The notes below the pieces were generated by a model, which searched no databases, had not been told where the DNA came from, and saw only the letters and a list, made by a program, of their open reading frames with translations. From the NCBI GenBank assembly GCA_935421135.1, contig OW285190.1:3100001-3164000 (forward strand): 64,000 nucleotides of DNA, given 5' to 3'. The position numbers and the translations under genes are program-made. This document shows positions 8,561 through 24,600 of the stretch, piece after piece. The number at the start of each line of letters is the position of its first letter. The first letter of the stretch is position 1. This stretch comes from Bugulina stolonifera. Taxonomy: Eukaryota > Bryozoa > Gymnolaemata > Cheilostomatida > Bugulidae.

Positions 8561-11500
8561 AAATACAATGTAAATGATGGTTTACGTACATTGTTGTCAT
8601 TTGTGCTAACAATGTCCCACCTCGTTACTTCTGTAACCACTGGCCAGGGCCGTAGCGCCCTAAGAAATGTTGGTGGGGCCAAAATATTAGGCCGGGGGTC
8701 CACTGGGCCGCCTAGGCCCCCTGGCGGGGTCCGGGGCAGCGCGCCGGCGCCCTGAGAGTGTTTTTCATAAAAATAGAGCAAATTTGAAGCAGTTCAGGCT
8801 TATGAAATATACCTGTGTAATAACATTAAATATAACCCAGCCACATACATATATATGCATGTACATGTATACATTGTATCTGTTCACAATTATGACTGAA
8901 CATAAATCATTCAACTCTAACGACATTTACAAATACTTTACTCCTTTACAATGATGAAAAACATGCAATGAAATGAAGTAGAGCTAACGAATCTACAAAA
9001 AGCAGCTGAAAGCATGTGTTTCTTTCCTACCATATATATATTTCTTATTTCTCCCTATAAGATTGAATGCCTAAGTAAATATATTGAAAACAATGTAGGG
9101 CAGACAGATAGCCGAATCCAAAAAAGTTTGTTCAATTGAAAACTAATATAATTGTTTAGATTTTCAAGGTTTATATTTCTTTACACACTCAGTACATGGA
9201 CTGTGTATACGGTACCTCTTATACTGTATACTAGAATAATCTTCAAATATAGAGTTATCTCCCCTGACAGGTTTTTAATATCTAAAATGTTACATAACTG
9301 CAGTTAAGTACGGTAGTATTTAGAAATTTCTGATATAAAAGTGTTTAACACACTTATTATCACCATATCCTTACATATCTTGTAAACCCCGCAAATAGGA
9401 AAATGGAAGAAACTTTAAACACTTATCTGACCATGATAATAAATTGACTACATTTCGACTTTGCAATGCTAAAAGTTGAGACGGTCAGGCCGCATGGCCG
9501 TATAGGGCACTACGGCCCTGCCACTGGCGTTGTAAATAAATATAAACATGTAACCTTGTAACTTCTGTAACCACTGGCGTTGTAAATAAATATAAACATG
9601 TAACCTTGTAACTTCTGTAACCACTGGCGTTGTAAATAAATATAAATATGTAACCTTGTAACTTCTGTAACCACTGGCGTTGTAAATAAATATGAATATG
9701 TAACCTTGTAACTTCTGTAACCACTGGCGTTGTAAATAAATATAAATATGTAACCTTGTAACTTCTGTAACCACTGGCGTTGTAAATAAATATAAACATG
9801 TAACCTTGTAACTTCTGTAACCACTGGCCTTGTAAATAAATATAAATATGTAACCTTGTAACTTCTGTAATCAATGGCGTTGTAAATAAATATAAACATG
9901 TAACCTTGTAACTTCTGTAACCACTGGCGTTGTAAATAAATATAAACGTGTAACCTTGTAACTTCTGTAACCACTGGCGTTGTAAATAAATATAAACATG
10001 TAACCTTGTAACTTCTGTAACCACTGGCGTTGTAAATAAATATAAATATGTAACCTTGTAACTTCTGTAACCACTGGTGTTGTAAATAAATATAAACATG
10101 TAACCTTGTAACTTCTGTAACCACTGGCGTTGTAAATAAATATAAACATGTAACCTTGTAACTTCTGTAACCACTGGCGTTGTAAATAAATATAAATATG
10201 TAACCTTGTAACTTCTGTAACCACTGGCGTTGTAAATAAATATAAACATGTAACCTTGTAACTTCTGTAACCACTGGCGTTGTAAATAAATATAAACATG
10301 TAACCTTGTAACTTCTGTAACCACTGGCGTTGTAAATAAATATAAATATGTAACCTTGTAACTTCTGTAACCACTGGCGTTGTAAATAAATATAAACATG
10401 TAACCTTGTAACTTCTGTAACCACTGGCGTTGTAAATAAATATAAACATGTAACCTTGTAACTTCTGTAACCACTGGCGTTGTAAATAAATATAAATATG
10501 TAACCTTGTAACTTCTGTAACCACTGGCGTTGTAAATAAATATAAACATGTAACCTTGTAACTTCTGTAACCACTGGCGTTGTAAATAAATATAAATATG
10601 TAACCTTGTAACTTGTGCAACCACTGGCGTTGTAAATAAATATAAATGTGTAACCTTGTAACTTCTGTAACCACTGGCGTTGTAAATAAATATAAACATG
10701 TAACCTTGTAACTTCTGTAACCACTGGCGTTGTAAATAAATATAAACATGTAACCTTGTAACTTTTGTAACCACTGGCGTTGTAAATAAATATAAACATG
10801 TAACCTTGTAACTTCTGTAACCACTGGCATTGTAAATAAATATAAATATGTAACCTTGTAACTTGTGCAACCACTGGCGTTGTAAATAAATATAAATGTG
10901 TAACCTTGTAACTTCTGTAACCACTGGCGCTGTAAATAAATATAAACATGTAACCTTGTAACTTCTGTAACCACTGGCGTTGTAAATAAATATAAACATG
11001 TAACCTTGTAACTTTTGTAACCACTGGCGTTGTAAATAAATATAAACATGTAACCTTGTAACTTCTGTAACCACTGGCATTGTAAATAAATATAAATATG
11101 TAACCTTGTAACTTCTGTAACCACTGGCGTTGTAAATAAATATAAACATGTAACCTTGTAACTTCTGTAACCACTGGCGTTGTAAATAAATATAAATGTG
11201 TAACCTTGTAACTTCTGTAACCACTGGCGTTGTAAATAAATATAAACATGTAACCTTGTAACTTCTGTAACCACTGGCATTGTAAATAAATATAAATATG
11301 TAACCTTGTAACTTCTGTAACCACTGGCGTTGTAAATAAATATAAATGTGTAACCTTGTAACTTCTGTAACCACTGGCGTTGTAAATAAATACAAATATG
11401 TAACCTTGTAACTTCTGTAACCACTGGCGTTGTAAATAAATATAAATGTGTAACCTTGTAACTTCTGTAACCACTGGCGTTGTAAATAAATATAAATATG

Positions 11501-12552
11501 TAACCTTGTAACTTGTGCAACCACTGGCGTTGTAAATAAATATAGATGTGTAACCTTGTAACTTCTGTAACCACTGGCGTTGTAAATAAATATAAACATG
11601 TAACCTTGTAACTTCTGTAACCACTGGCGTTGTAAATAAATATAAACATGTAACCTTGTAACTTCTGTAACCACTGGCGTTGTAAATAAATATAAACATG
11701 TAACCTTGTAACTTCTGTAACCACTGGCGTTGTAAATAAATATAAACATGTAACCTTGTAACTTCTGTAACCACTGGCGTTGTAAATAAATATAAATATG
11801 TAACCTTGTAACTTCTGTAACTACTGGTGTTGTAAATAAATATAAACATGTAACCTTGTAACTTCTGTAACCACTGGCGTTGTAAATAAATATAAACATG
11901 TAACCTTGTAACTTCTGTAACCACTGGCGTTGTAAATAAATATAAATATGTAACCTTGTAACTTCTGTAACCACTGGCGTTGTAAATAAATATGAATATG
12001 TAACCTTGTAACTTCTGTAACCACTGGCGTTGTAAATAAATATAAATATGTAACCTTGTAACTTCTGTAACCACTGGCGTTGTAAATAAATATAAACATG
12101 TAACCTTGTAACTTCTGTAACCACTGGCCTTGTAAATAAATATAAATATGTAACCTTGTAACTTCTGTAATCAATGGCGTTGTAAATAAATATAAACATG
12201 TAACCTTGTAACTTCTGTAACCACTGGCGTTGTAAATAAATATAAACGTGTAACCTTGTAACTTCTGTAACCACTGGCGTTGTAAATAAACATAAACATG
12301 TAACCTTGTAACTTCTGTAACCACTGGCGTTGTAAATAAATATAAATATGTAACCTTGTAACTTCTGTAACCACTGGTGTTGTAAATAAATATAAACATG
12401 TAACCTTGTAACTTCTGTAACCACTGGCGTTGTAAATAAATATAAACATGTAACCTTGTAACTTCTGTAACCACTGGCGTTGTGAATAAATATAAATATG
12501 TAACCTTGTAACTTCTGTAACCACTGGCGTTGTAAATAAATATAAACATGTA
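8552..12552 (+). repeat. 4,001-bp tandem duplication, copy 2
   Basis: This is the second copy of 4551-8551, including the hAT-like element (8645-9520) and the same satellite variant order up to about 12520. Its right limit is hidden because it continues directly into further satellite. Confidence 0.9.
8645..9520. mobile_element. non-autonomous hAT-like DNA transposon, copy 2
   Basis: This copy, by eye, has no differences from the element at 4644-5519, with the same terminal repeats and the same flanking CCACTGGC (8637-8644 and 9521-9528). Identical flanks beyond the target duplication show it arose by duplication of the surrounding block and not by a second transposition. Confidence 0.88.
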
Positions 12553-15500
12553 ACCTTGTAACTTCTGTAACCACTGGCGTTGTAAATAAATATAAACATG
12601 TAACCTTGTAACTTCTGTAACCACTGGCGTTGTAAATAAATATAAATATGTAACCTTGTAACTTTTGTAACCACTGGCGTTGTAAATAAATATAAACATG
12701 TAACCTTGTAACTTCTGTAACCACTGGCGTTGTAAATAAATATAAACATGTAACCTTGTAACTTCTGTAACCACTGGCCTTGTAAATAAATATAAATATG
12801 TAACCTTGTAACTTCTGTAACCACTGGCGTTGTAAATAAATATAAATATGTAACCTTGTAACTTCTGTAACCACTGGCGTTGTAAATAAATATAAACATG
12901 TAACCTTGTAACTTCTGTAACCACTGGCGTTGTAAATAAATATAAACATGTAACCTTGTAACTTCTGTAACCACTGGCCTTGTAAATAAATATAAACATG
13001 TTACCTTGTAACTTCTGTAACCACTGGAGTTGTAAATAAATATAAATATGTAACCTTGTAACTTCTGTAACTACTGGCGTTGTAAATAATTATAAACATG
13101 TAACCTTGTAACTTCTGTAACCACTGGCGTTGTAAATAAATATAAACATGTAACCTTGTAACTTCTGTAACCACTGGCGTTGTAAATAAATATAAACATG
13201 TAACCTTGTAACTTCTGTAACCACTGGCGTTGTAAATAAATATAAATATGTAACCTTGTAACTTCTGTAACTACTGGTGTTGTAAATAAATATAAACATG
13301 TAACCTTGTAACTTCTGTAACCACTGGCGTTGTAAATAAATATAAACATGTAACCTTGTAACTTCTGTAACCACTGGCGTTGTAAATAAATATAAATATG
13401 TAACCTTGTAACTTTTGTAACCACTGGCGTTGTAAATAAATATGAATATGTAACCTTGTAACTTCTGTAACCACTGGCGCTGTAAATAAATATTAACATG
13501 TAACCTTGTAACTTCTGTAACCACTGGCGTTGTAAATAAATATAAACATGTAACCTTGTAACTTTTGTAACCACTGGCGTTGTAAATAAATATAAACATG
13601 TAACCTTGTAACTTCTGTAACCACTGGCATTGTAAATAAATATAAATATGTAACCTTGTAACTTCTGTAACCACTGGCGTTGTAAATAAATATAAACATG
13701 TAACCTTGTAACTTCTGTAACCACTGGCGTTGTAAATAAATATAAATGTGTAACCTTGTAACTTCTGTAACCACTGGCGTTGTAAATAAATATAAACATG
13801 TAACCTTGTAACTTCTGTAACCACTGGCATTGTAAATAAATATAAATATGTAACCTTGTAACTTCTGTAACCACTGGCGTTGTAAATAAATATAAATGTG
13901 TAACCTTGTAACTTCTGTAACCACTGGCGTTGTAAATAAATACAAATATGTAACCTTGTAACTTCTGTAACCACTGGCGTTGTAAATAAATATAAACATG
14001 TAACCTTGTAACTTATGTAACCACTGGCGTTGTAAATAAATATAAACATGTAACCTTGTAACTTCTGTAACCACTGGCGTTGTAAATAAATATAAACATG
14101 TAACCTTGTAACTTCTGTAACCACTGGCGTTGTAAATAAATATAAATATGTAACCTTGTAACTTCTGTAACTACTGGTGTTGTAAATAAATATAAACATG
14201 TAACCTTGTAACTTCTGTAACCACTGGCGTTGTAAATAAATATAAACATGTAACCTTGTAACTTCTGTAACCACTGGCGTTGTAAATAAATATAAACATG
14301 TAACCTTGTAACTTCTGTAACCACTGGCGTTGTAAATAAATATAAATATGTAACCTTGTAACTTCTGTAACTACTGGTGTTGTAAATAAATATAAACATG
14401 TAACCTTGTAACTTCTGTAACCACTGGCGTTGTAAATAAATATAAACATGTAACCTTGTAACTTCTGTAACCACTGGCGTTGTAAATAAATATAAATATG
14501 TAACCTTGTAACTTCTGTAACCACTGGCGTTGTAAATAAATATGAATATGTAACCTTGTAACTTCTGTAACCACTGGCGTTGTAAATAAATATAAATATG
14601 TAACCTTGTAACTTCTGTAACCACTGGCGTTGTAAATAAATATAAACATGTAACCTTGTAACTTCTGTAACCACTGGCCTTGTAAATAAATATAAATATG
14701 TAACCTTGTAACTTCTGTAATCAATGGCGTTGTAAATAAATATAAACATGTAACCTTGTAACTTCTGTAACCACTGGCGTTGTAAATAAATATAAACATG
14801 TAACCTTGTAACTTCTGTAACCACTGGCGTTGTAAATAAATATAAATATGTAACCTTGTAACTTCTGTAACTACTGGTGTTGTAAATAAATATAAACATG
14901 TAACCTTGTAACTTCTGTAACCACTGGCGTTGTAAATAAATATAAACATGTAACCTTGTAACTTCTGTAACCACTGGCGTTGTAAATAAATATAAACATG
15001 TAACCTTGTAACTTCTGTAACCACTGGCGTTGTAAATAAATATAAATATGTAATCTTGTAACTTCTGTAACTACTGGTGTTGTAAATAAATATAAACATG
15101 TAACCTTGTAACTTCTGTAACCACTGGCGTTGTAAATAAATATAAACATGTAACCTTGTAACTTCTGTAACCACTGGCGTTGTAAATAAATATAAATATG
15201 TAACCTTGTAACTTCTGTAACCACTGGCGTTGTAAATAAATATGAATATGTAACCTTGTAACTTCTGTAACCACTGGCGTTGTAAATAAATATAAATATG
15301 TAACCTTGTAACTTCTGTAACCACTGGCGTTGTAAATAAATATAAACATGTAACCTTGTAACTTCTGTAACCACTGGCCTTGTAAATAAATATAAATATG
15401 TAACCTTGTAACTTCTGTAATCAATGGCGTTGTAAATAAATATAAACATGTAACCTTGTAACTTCTGTAACCACTGGCGTTGTAAATAAATATAAACGTG

Positions 15501-16700
15501 TAACCTTGTAACTTCTGTAACCACTGGCGTTGTAAATAAATATAAACATGTAACCTTGTAACTTCTGTAACCACTGGCGTTGTAAATAAATATAAATATG
15601 TAACCTTGTAACTTCTGTAACCACTGGTGTTGTAAATAAATATAAACATGTAACCTTGTAACTTCTGTAACCACTGGCGTTGTAAATAAATATAAACATG
15701 TAACCTTGTAACTTCTGTAACCACTGGCGTTGTGAATAAATATAAATATGTAACCTTGTAACTTCTGTAACCACTGGCGTTGTAAATAAATATAAACATG
15801 TAACCTTGTAACTTCTGTAACCACTGGCGTTGTAAATAAATATAAACATGTAACCTTGTAACTTCTGTAACCACTGGCGTTGTAAATAAATATAAATATG
15901 TAACCTTGTAACTTTTGTAACCACTGGCGTTGTAAATAAATATAAACATGTAACCTTGTAACTTCTGTAACCACTGGCGTTGTAAATAAATATAAACATG
16001 TAACCTTGTAACTTCTGTAACCACTGGCCTTGTAAATAAATATAAATATGTAACCTTGTAACTTCTGTAACCACTGGCGTTGTAAATAAATATAAATATG
16101 TAACCTTGTAACTTCTGTAACCACTGGCGTTGTAAATAAATATAAACATGTAACCTTGTAACTTCTGTAACCACTGGCGTTGTAAATAAATATAAACATG
16201 TAACCTTGTAACTTCTGTAACCACTGGCCTTGTAAATAAATATAAACATGTTACCTTGTAACTTCTGTAACCACTGGCGTTGTAAATAAATATAAATATG
16301 TAACCTTGTAACTTCTGTAACTACTGGCGTTGTAAATAATTATAAACATGTAACCTTGTAACTTCTGTAACCACTGGCGTTGTAAATAAATATAAACATG
16401 TAACCTTGTAACTTCTGTAACCACTGGCGTTGTAAATAAATATAAACATGTAACCTTGTAACTTCTGTAACCACTGGCGTTGTAAATAAATATAAATATG
16501 TAACCTTGTAACTTCTGTAACTACTGGTGTTGTAAATAAATATAAACATGTAACCTTGTAACTTCTGTAACCACTGGCGTTGTAAATAAATATAAACATG
16601 TAACCTTGTAACTTCTGTAACCACTGGCGTTGTAAATAAATATAAATATGTAACCTTGTAACTTTTGTAACCACTGGCGTTGTAAATAAATATGAATATG
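11821..16700 (+). repeat. higher-order duplication, spacing 3,250 bp (65 monomers)
   Basis: The variant order of 11821-13000 returns at 15071-16250. Rare markers agree: TGTGAATAAA at 12481 and 15731, and CATGTTACC near 12988 and 16238. Its limits are approximate. Confidence 0.8.
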
Positions 16701-16860
16701 TAACCTTGTAACTTCTGTAACCACTGGCGTTGTAAATAAATATAAATATGTAACCTTGTAACTTCTGTAACCACTGGCGTTGTAAATAAATATAAACATG
16801 TAACCTTGTAACTTCTGTAACCACTGGCCTTGTAAATAAATATAAATATGTAACCTTGTA

Positions 16861-17960
16861 ACTTCTGTAATCAATGGCGTTGTAAATAAATATAAACATG
16901 TAACCTTGTAACTTCTGTAACCACTGGCGTTGTAAATAAATATAAACGTGTAACCTTGTAACTTCTGTAACCACTGGCGTTGTAAATAAATATAAACATG
17001 TAACCTTGTAACTTCTGTAACCACTGGCGTTGTAAATAAATATAAATATGTAACCTTGTAACTTCTGTAACCACTGGTGTTGTAAATAAATATAAACATG
17101 TAACCTTGTAACTTCTGTAACCACTGGCGTTGTAAATAAATATAAATATGTAACCTTGTAACTTCTGTAACCACTGGCGTTGTAAATAAATATAAACATG
17201 TAACCTTGTAACTTCTGTAACCACTGGCGTTGTAAATAAATATAAACATGTAACCTTGTAACTTCTGTAACCACTGGCGTTGTAAATAAATATAAATATG
17301 TAACCTTGTAACTTCTGTAACCACTGGCGTTGTAAATAAATATAAATATGTAACCTTGTAACTTCTGTAACCACTGGCCTTGTAAATAAATATAAATATG
17401 TAACCTTGTAACTTCTGTAATCAATGGCGTTGTAAATAAATATAAACATGTAACCTTGTAACTTCTGTAACCACTGGCGTTGTAAATAAATATAAACGTG
17501 TAACCTTGTAACTTCTGTAACCACTGGCGTTGTAAATAAATATAAACATGTAACCTTGTAACTTCTGTAACCACTGGCGTTGTAAATAAATATAAATATG
17601 TAACCTTGTAACTTCTGTAACCACTGGTGTTGTAAATAAATATAAACATGTAACCTTGTAACTTCTGTAACCACTGGCGTTGTAAATAAATATAAATATG
17701 TAACCTTGTAACTTCTGTAACCACTGGCGTTGTAAATAAATATAAACATGTAACCTTGTAACTTCTGTAACCACTGGCGTTGTAAATAAATATAAACATG
17801 TAACCTTGTAACTTCTGTAACCACTGGCGTTGTAAATAAATATAAATATGTAACCTTGTAACTTCTGTAACCACTGGCGTTGTAAATAAATATAAATATG
17901 TAACCTTGTAACTTCTGTAACCACTGGCGTTGTAAATAAATATAAACATGTAACCTTGTA
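16861..17960 (+). repeat. higher-order duplication, spacing 550 bp (11 monomers)
   Basis: The marker TAATCAATGGCG at about 16869 recurs at about 17419 with the same following series (AAACGTG, then GGTGTT monomers), giving two adjacent 11-monomer blocks. Confidence 0.75.
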
Positions 17961-18699
17961 ACTTCTGTAACCACTGGCGTTGTAAATAAATATAAACATG
18001 TAACCTTGTAACTTCTGTAACCACTGGCGTTGTAAATAAATATAAACATGTAACCTTGTAACTTCTGTAACCACTGGCGTTGTAAATAAATATAAACATG
18101 TAACCTTGTAACTTCTGTAACCACTGGCGTTGTAAATAAATATAAATATGTAACCTTGTAACTTCTGTAACCACTGGCGTTGTAAATAAATATAAACATG
18201 TAACCTTGTAACTTCTGTAACCACTGGCGTTGTAAATAAATATAAACATGTAACCTTGTAACTTCTGTAACCACTGGCGTTGTAAATAAATATAAATATG
18301 TAACCTTGTAACTTCTGTAACCACTGGCGTTGTAAATAAATATAAACATGTAACCTTGTAACTTCTGTAACCACTGGCGTTGTAAATAAATATAAACATG
18401 TAACCTTGTAACTTCTGTAACCACTGGCCTTGTAAATAAATATAAATATGTAACCTTGTAACTTCTGTAACCACTGGCGTTGTAAATAAATATAAATATG
18501 TAACCTTGTAACTTCTGTAACCACTGGCGTTGTAAATAAATATAAACATGTAACCTTGTAACTTCTGTAACCACTGGCGTTGTAAATAAATATAAACATG
18601 TAACCTTGTAACTTCTGTAACCACTGGCCTTGTAAATAAATATAAACATGTTACCTTGTAACTTCTGTAACCACTGGCGTTGTAAATAAATATAAATAT

Positions 18700-21600
18700 G
18701 TAACCTTGTAACTTCTGTAACTACTGGCGTTGTAAATAATTATAAACATGTAACCTTGTAACTTCTGTAACCACTGGCGTTGTAAATAAATATAAATATG
18801 TAACCTTGTAACTTCTGTAACTACTGGTGTTGTAAATAAATATAAACATGTAACCTTGTAACTTCTGTAACCACTGGCGTTGTAAATAAATATAAACATG
18901 TAACCTTGTAACTTCTGTAACCACTGGCGTTGTAAATAAATATAAACATGTAACCTTGTAACTTCTGTAACCACTGGCGTTGTAAATAAATATAAATATG
19001 TAACCTTGTAACTTCTGTAACTACTGGCGTTGTAAATAATTATAAACATGTAACCTTGTAACTTCTGTAACCACTGGCGTTGTAAATAAATATAAATATG
19101 TAACCTTGTAACTTCTGTAACTACTGGCGTTGTAAATAAATATAAATATGTAACCTTGTAACTTCTGTAACTACTGGCGTTGTAAATAATTATAAACATG
19201 TAACCTTGTAACTTCTGTAACCACTGGCCTTGTAAATAAATATAAACATGTAACCTTGTAACTTCTGTAACCACTGGCGTTGTAAATAAATATAAATATG
19301 TAACCTTGTAACTTCTGTAACTACTGGCGTTGTAAATAATTATAAACATGTAACCTTGTAACTTCTGTAACCACTGGCGTTGTAAATAAATATAAATATG
19401 TAACCTTGTAACTTCTGTAACTACTGGCGTTGTAAATAAATATAAACATGTAACCTTGTAACTTCTGTAACCACTGGCGTTGTAAATAAATATAAATATG
19501 TAACCTTGTAACTTCTGTAACCACTGGCGTTGTAAATAAATATAAACATGTAACCTTGTAACTTCTGTAACCACTGGCGTTGTAAATAAATATAAATATG
19601 TAACATTGTAACTTCTGTAACCACTGGCGTTGTAAATAAATATAAATATGTAACCTTGTAACTTCTGTAACTACTGGCGTTGTAAATAAATATAAACATG
19701 TAACCTTGTAACTTCTGTAACCACTGGCGTTGTAAATAAATATAAATATGTAACCTTGTAACTTCTGTAACTACTGGTGTTGTAAATAAATATAAACATG
19801 TAACCTTGTAACTTCTGTAACCACTGGCGTTGTAAATAAATATAAACATGTAACCTTGTAACTTCTGTAACCACTGGCGTTGTAAATAAATATAAACATG
19901 TAACCTTGTAACTTCTGTAACCACTGGCGTTGTAAATAAATATAAATATGTAACCTTGTAACTTCTGTAACTACTGGCGTTGTAAATAATTATAAACATG
20001 TAACCTTGTAACTTCTGTAAACACTGGCGTTGTAAATAAATATAAATATGTAACCTTGTAACTTCTGTAACTACTGGCGTTGTAAATAAATATAAATATG
20101 TAACCTTGTAACTTCTGTAACTACTGGCGTTGTAAATAATTATAAACATGTAACCTTGTAACTTCTGTAACCACTGGCCTTGTAAATAAATATAAACATG
20201 TAACCTTGTAACTTCTGTAACCACTGGCGTTGTAAATAAATATAAATATGTAACCTTGTAACTTCTGTAACTACTGGCGTTGTAAATAATTATAAACATG
20301 TAACCTTGTAACTTCTGTAACCACTGGCGTTGTAAATAAATATAAACATGTAACCTTGTAACTTCTGTAACTACTGGCGTTGTAAATAAATATAAACATG
20401 TAACCTTGTAACTTCTGTAACCACTGGCGTTGTAAATAAATATAAATATGTAACCTTGTAACTTCTGTAACCACTGGCGTTGTAAATAAATATAAACATG
20501 TAACCTTGTAACTTCTGTAACCACTGGCGTTGTAAATAAATATAAATATGTAACATTGTAACTTCTGTAACCACTGGCGTTGTAAATAAATATAAATATG
20601 TAACCTGGTAACTTCTGTAACTACTGGCGTTGTAAATAAATATAAACATGTAACCTTGTAACTTCTGTAACCACTGGCGTTGTAAATAAATATAAACATG
20701 TAACCTTGTAACTTCTGTAACCACTGGCGTTGTAAATAAATATAAATATGTAACCTTGTAACTTCTGTAACCACTGGCGTCGTAAATAAATATAAACATG
20801 TAACCTTGTAACTTCTGTAACCACTGGCGTTGTAAATAAATATAAACATGTAACCTTGTAACTTCTGTAACCACTGGCGTTGTAAATAAATATAAATATG
20901 TAACCTTGTAACTTCTGTAACCACTGGCGTGGTAAATAAATATAAATGTGTAACCTTGTAACTTCTGTAACCACTGGCGTTGTAAATAATTAGAAACATG
21001 TAACCTTGTAACTTCTGTAACCACTGGCGTTGTAAATAAATATAAATATGTAACCTTGTAACTTGTGCAACCACTGGCGTCGTAAATAAATATAAACATG
21101 TAACCTTGTAACTTCTGTAACCACTGACGTTGTAAATAAATATAAACATGTAACCTTGTAACTTCTGTAATCACTGGCATTGTAAATAAATATAAATATG
21201 TAACCTTGTAACTTCTGTAACTACTGGCGTTGTAAATAAATATAAATATGTAACCTTGTAACTTCTGTAACTACTGGCGTTGTAAATAATTATAAACATG
21301 TAACCTTGTAACTTCTGTAACCACTGGCCTTCTAAATAAATATAAACATGTAACCTTGTAACTTCTGTAACCACTGGCGTTGTAAATAAATATAAATATG
21401 TAACCTTGTAACTTCTGTAACTACTGGCGTTGTAAATAATTATAAACATGTAACCTTGTAACTTCTGTAACCACTGGCGTTGTAAATAAATATAAACATG
21501 TAACTTTGTAACTTCTGTAACCACTGGCGTTGTAAATAAATATAAATATGTAACCTTGTAACTTCTGTAACCACTGGCGTCGTAAATAAATATAAACATG

Positions 21601-24600
21601 TAACCTTGTAACTTCTGTAACCACTGGCGTTGTAAATAAATATAAACATGTAACCTTGTAACTTTTCTAACCACTGGCGTTGTAAATAAATATAAATATG
21701 TAACCTTGTAACTTCTGTAACCACTGGCGTTGTAAATAAATATAAATGTGTAACCTTGTAACTTCTGTAACCACTGGCGTTGTAAATAATTAGAAACATG
21801 TAACCTTGTAACTTCTGTAACCACTGGCGTTGTAAATAAATATAAATATGTAACCTTGTAACTTGTGCAACCACTGGCGTCGTAAATAAATATAAACATG
21901 TAACCTTGTAACTTCTGTAACCACTGGCGTTGTAAATAAATATAAACATGTAACCTTGTAACTTCTGTAATCACTGGCATTGTAAATAAATATAAATATG
22001 TAACCTTGTAACTTCTGTAACCACTGGCGTTGTAAATAAATATAAATGTGTAACCTTGTAACTTCTGTAACCACTGGCGTTGTAAATAAATATAAATATG
22101 TAACCTTGTAACTTCTGTAACCACTGGCGTTGTAAATAAATATAAACATGTAACCTTGTAACTTCTGTAACCACTGGCGTTGTAAATAAATATAAATATG
22201 TAACCTTGTAACTTGTGCAACCACTGGCGTTGTAAATAAATATAAATGTGTAACCTTGTAACTTCTGTAACCACTGGCGTTGTAAATAAATATAAACATG
22301 TAACCTTGTAACTTCTGTAACCACTGGCGTTGTAAATAAATATAAACATGTAACCTTGTAACTTTTGTAACCACTGGCGTTGTAAATAAATATAAACATG
22401 TAACCTTGTAACTTCTGTAACCACTGGCGTTGTAAATAAATATAAATATGTAACCTTGTAACTTCTGTAACCACTGGCGTTGTAAACAAATATAAATGTG
22501 TAACCTTGTAACTTCTGTAACCACTGGCGTTGTAAATAAATATAAATATGTAACCTTGTAACTTCTGTAACCACTGGCGTTGTAAATAAATATAAATGTG
22601 TAACCTTGTAACTTCTGTAACCACTGGCGTTGTAAATAAATATAAATATGTAACCTCGTAACTTGTGCAACCACTGGCGTTGTAAATAAATATAAATGTG
22701 TAACCTTGTAACTTCTGTAACCACTGGCGTTGTAAATAAATATAAACATGTAACCTTGTAACTTCTGTAACCACTGGCGTTGTAAATAAATATAAACATG
22801 TAACCTTGTAACTTCTGTAACCACTGGCGTTGTAAATAAATATAAACATGTAACCTTGTAACTTCTGTAACCACTGGCGTTGTAAATAAATATAAACATG
22901 TAACCTTGTAACTTCTGTAACCACTGGCGTTGTAAATAAATATAAATATGTAACCTTGTAACTTCTGTAACTACTGGTGTTGTAAATAAATATAAACATG
23001 TAACCTTGTAACTTCTGTAACCACTGGCGTTGTAAATAAATATAAACATGTAACCTTGTAACTTCTGTAACCACTGGCGTTGTAAATAAATATAAAAATG
23101 TAACCTTGTAACTTCTGTAACCACTGGCGTTGTAAATAAATATGAATATGTAACCTTGTAACTTCTGTAACCACTGGCAATGTAAATAAATATAAACATG
23201 TAACCTTGTAACTTCTGTAACCACTGGCCTTGTAAATAAATATAAATATGTAACCTTGTAACTTCTGTAATCAATGGCGTTGTAAATAAATATAAACATG
23301 TAACCTTGTAACTTCTGTAACCACTGGCGTTGTAAATAAATATAAACGTGTAACCTTGTAACTTCTGTAACCACTGGCGTTGTAAATAAATATAAACATG
23401 TAACCTTGTAACTTCTGTAACCACTGGCGTTGTAAATAAATATAAATATGTAACCTTGTAACTTCTGTAACCACTGGCGTTGTAAATAAATATAAACGTG
23501 TAACCTTGTAACTTCTGTAACCACTGGCGTTGTAAATAAATATAAATATGTAACCTTGTAACTTCTGTAACCACTGGCGTTGTAAATAAATATAAACATG
23601 TAACCTTGTAACTTCTGTAACCACTGGCGTTGTAAATAAATATAAACATGTAACCTTGTAACTTCTGTAACCACTGGCGTGGTAAATAAATATAAATGTG
23701 TAACCTTGTAACTTCTGTAACCACTGGCGTTGTAAATAATTAGAAACATGTAACCTTGTAACTTCTGTAACCACTGGCGTTGTAAATAAATATAAATATG
23801 TAACCTTGTAACTTGTGCAACCACTGGCGTCGTAAATAAATATAAACATGTAACCTTGTAACTTCTGTAACCACTGACGTTGTAAATAAATATAAACATG
23901 TAACCTTGTAACTTCTGTAACCACTGGCGTTGTAAATAAATATAAATATGTAACCTTGTAACTTCTGTAACCACTGGCGTTGTAAATAAATATAAACATG
24001 TAACCTTGTAACTTCTGTAACCACTGGCGTTGTAAATAAATATAAATATGTAACCTTGTAACTTCTGTAACCACTGGCGTTGTAAATAAATATAAATATG
24101 TAACCTTGTAACTTCTGTAACCACTGGCGTTGTAAATAAATATAAACATGTAACCTTGTAACTTCTGTAACCACTGGCGTTGTAAATAAATATAAATATG
24201 TAACCTTGTAACTTCTGTAACCACTGGCGTGGTAAATAAATATAAATGTGTAACCTTGTAACTTCTGTAACCACTGGCGTTGTAAATAATTAGAAACATG
24301 TAACCTTGTAACTTCTGTAACCACTGGCGTTGTAAATAAATATAAATATGTAACCTTGTAACTTGTGCAACCACTGGCGTCGTAAATAAATATAAACATG
24401 TAACCTTGTAACTTCTGTAACCACTGACGTTGTAAATAAATATAAACATGTAACCTTGTAACTTCTGTAATCACTGGCATTGTAAATAAATATAAATATG
24501 TAACCTTGTAACTTCTGTAACCACTGGCGTTGTAAATAAATATAAACATGTAACCTTGTAACTTCTGTAACCACTGGCGTTGTAAATAAATATAAACATG

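Noticed and set aside
8645..9520. Second independent hAT insertion
   Set aside because: Flanking sequence beyond the target duplication is the same as at copy 1, so block duplication explains it.
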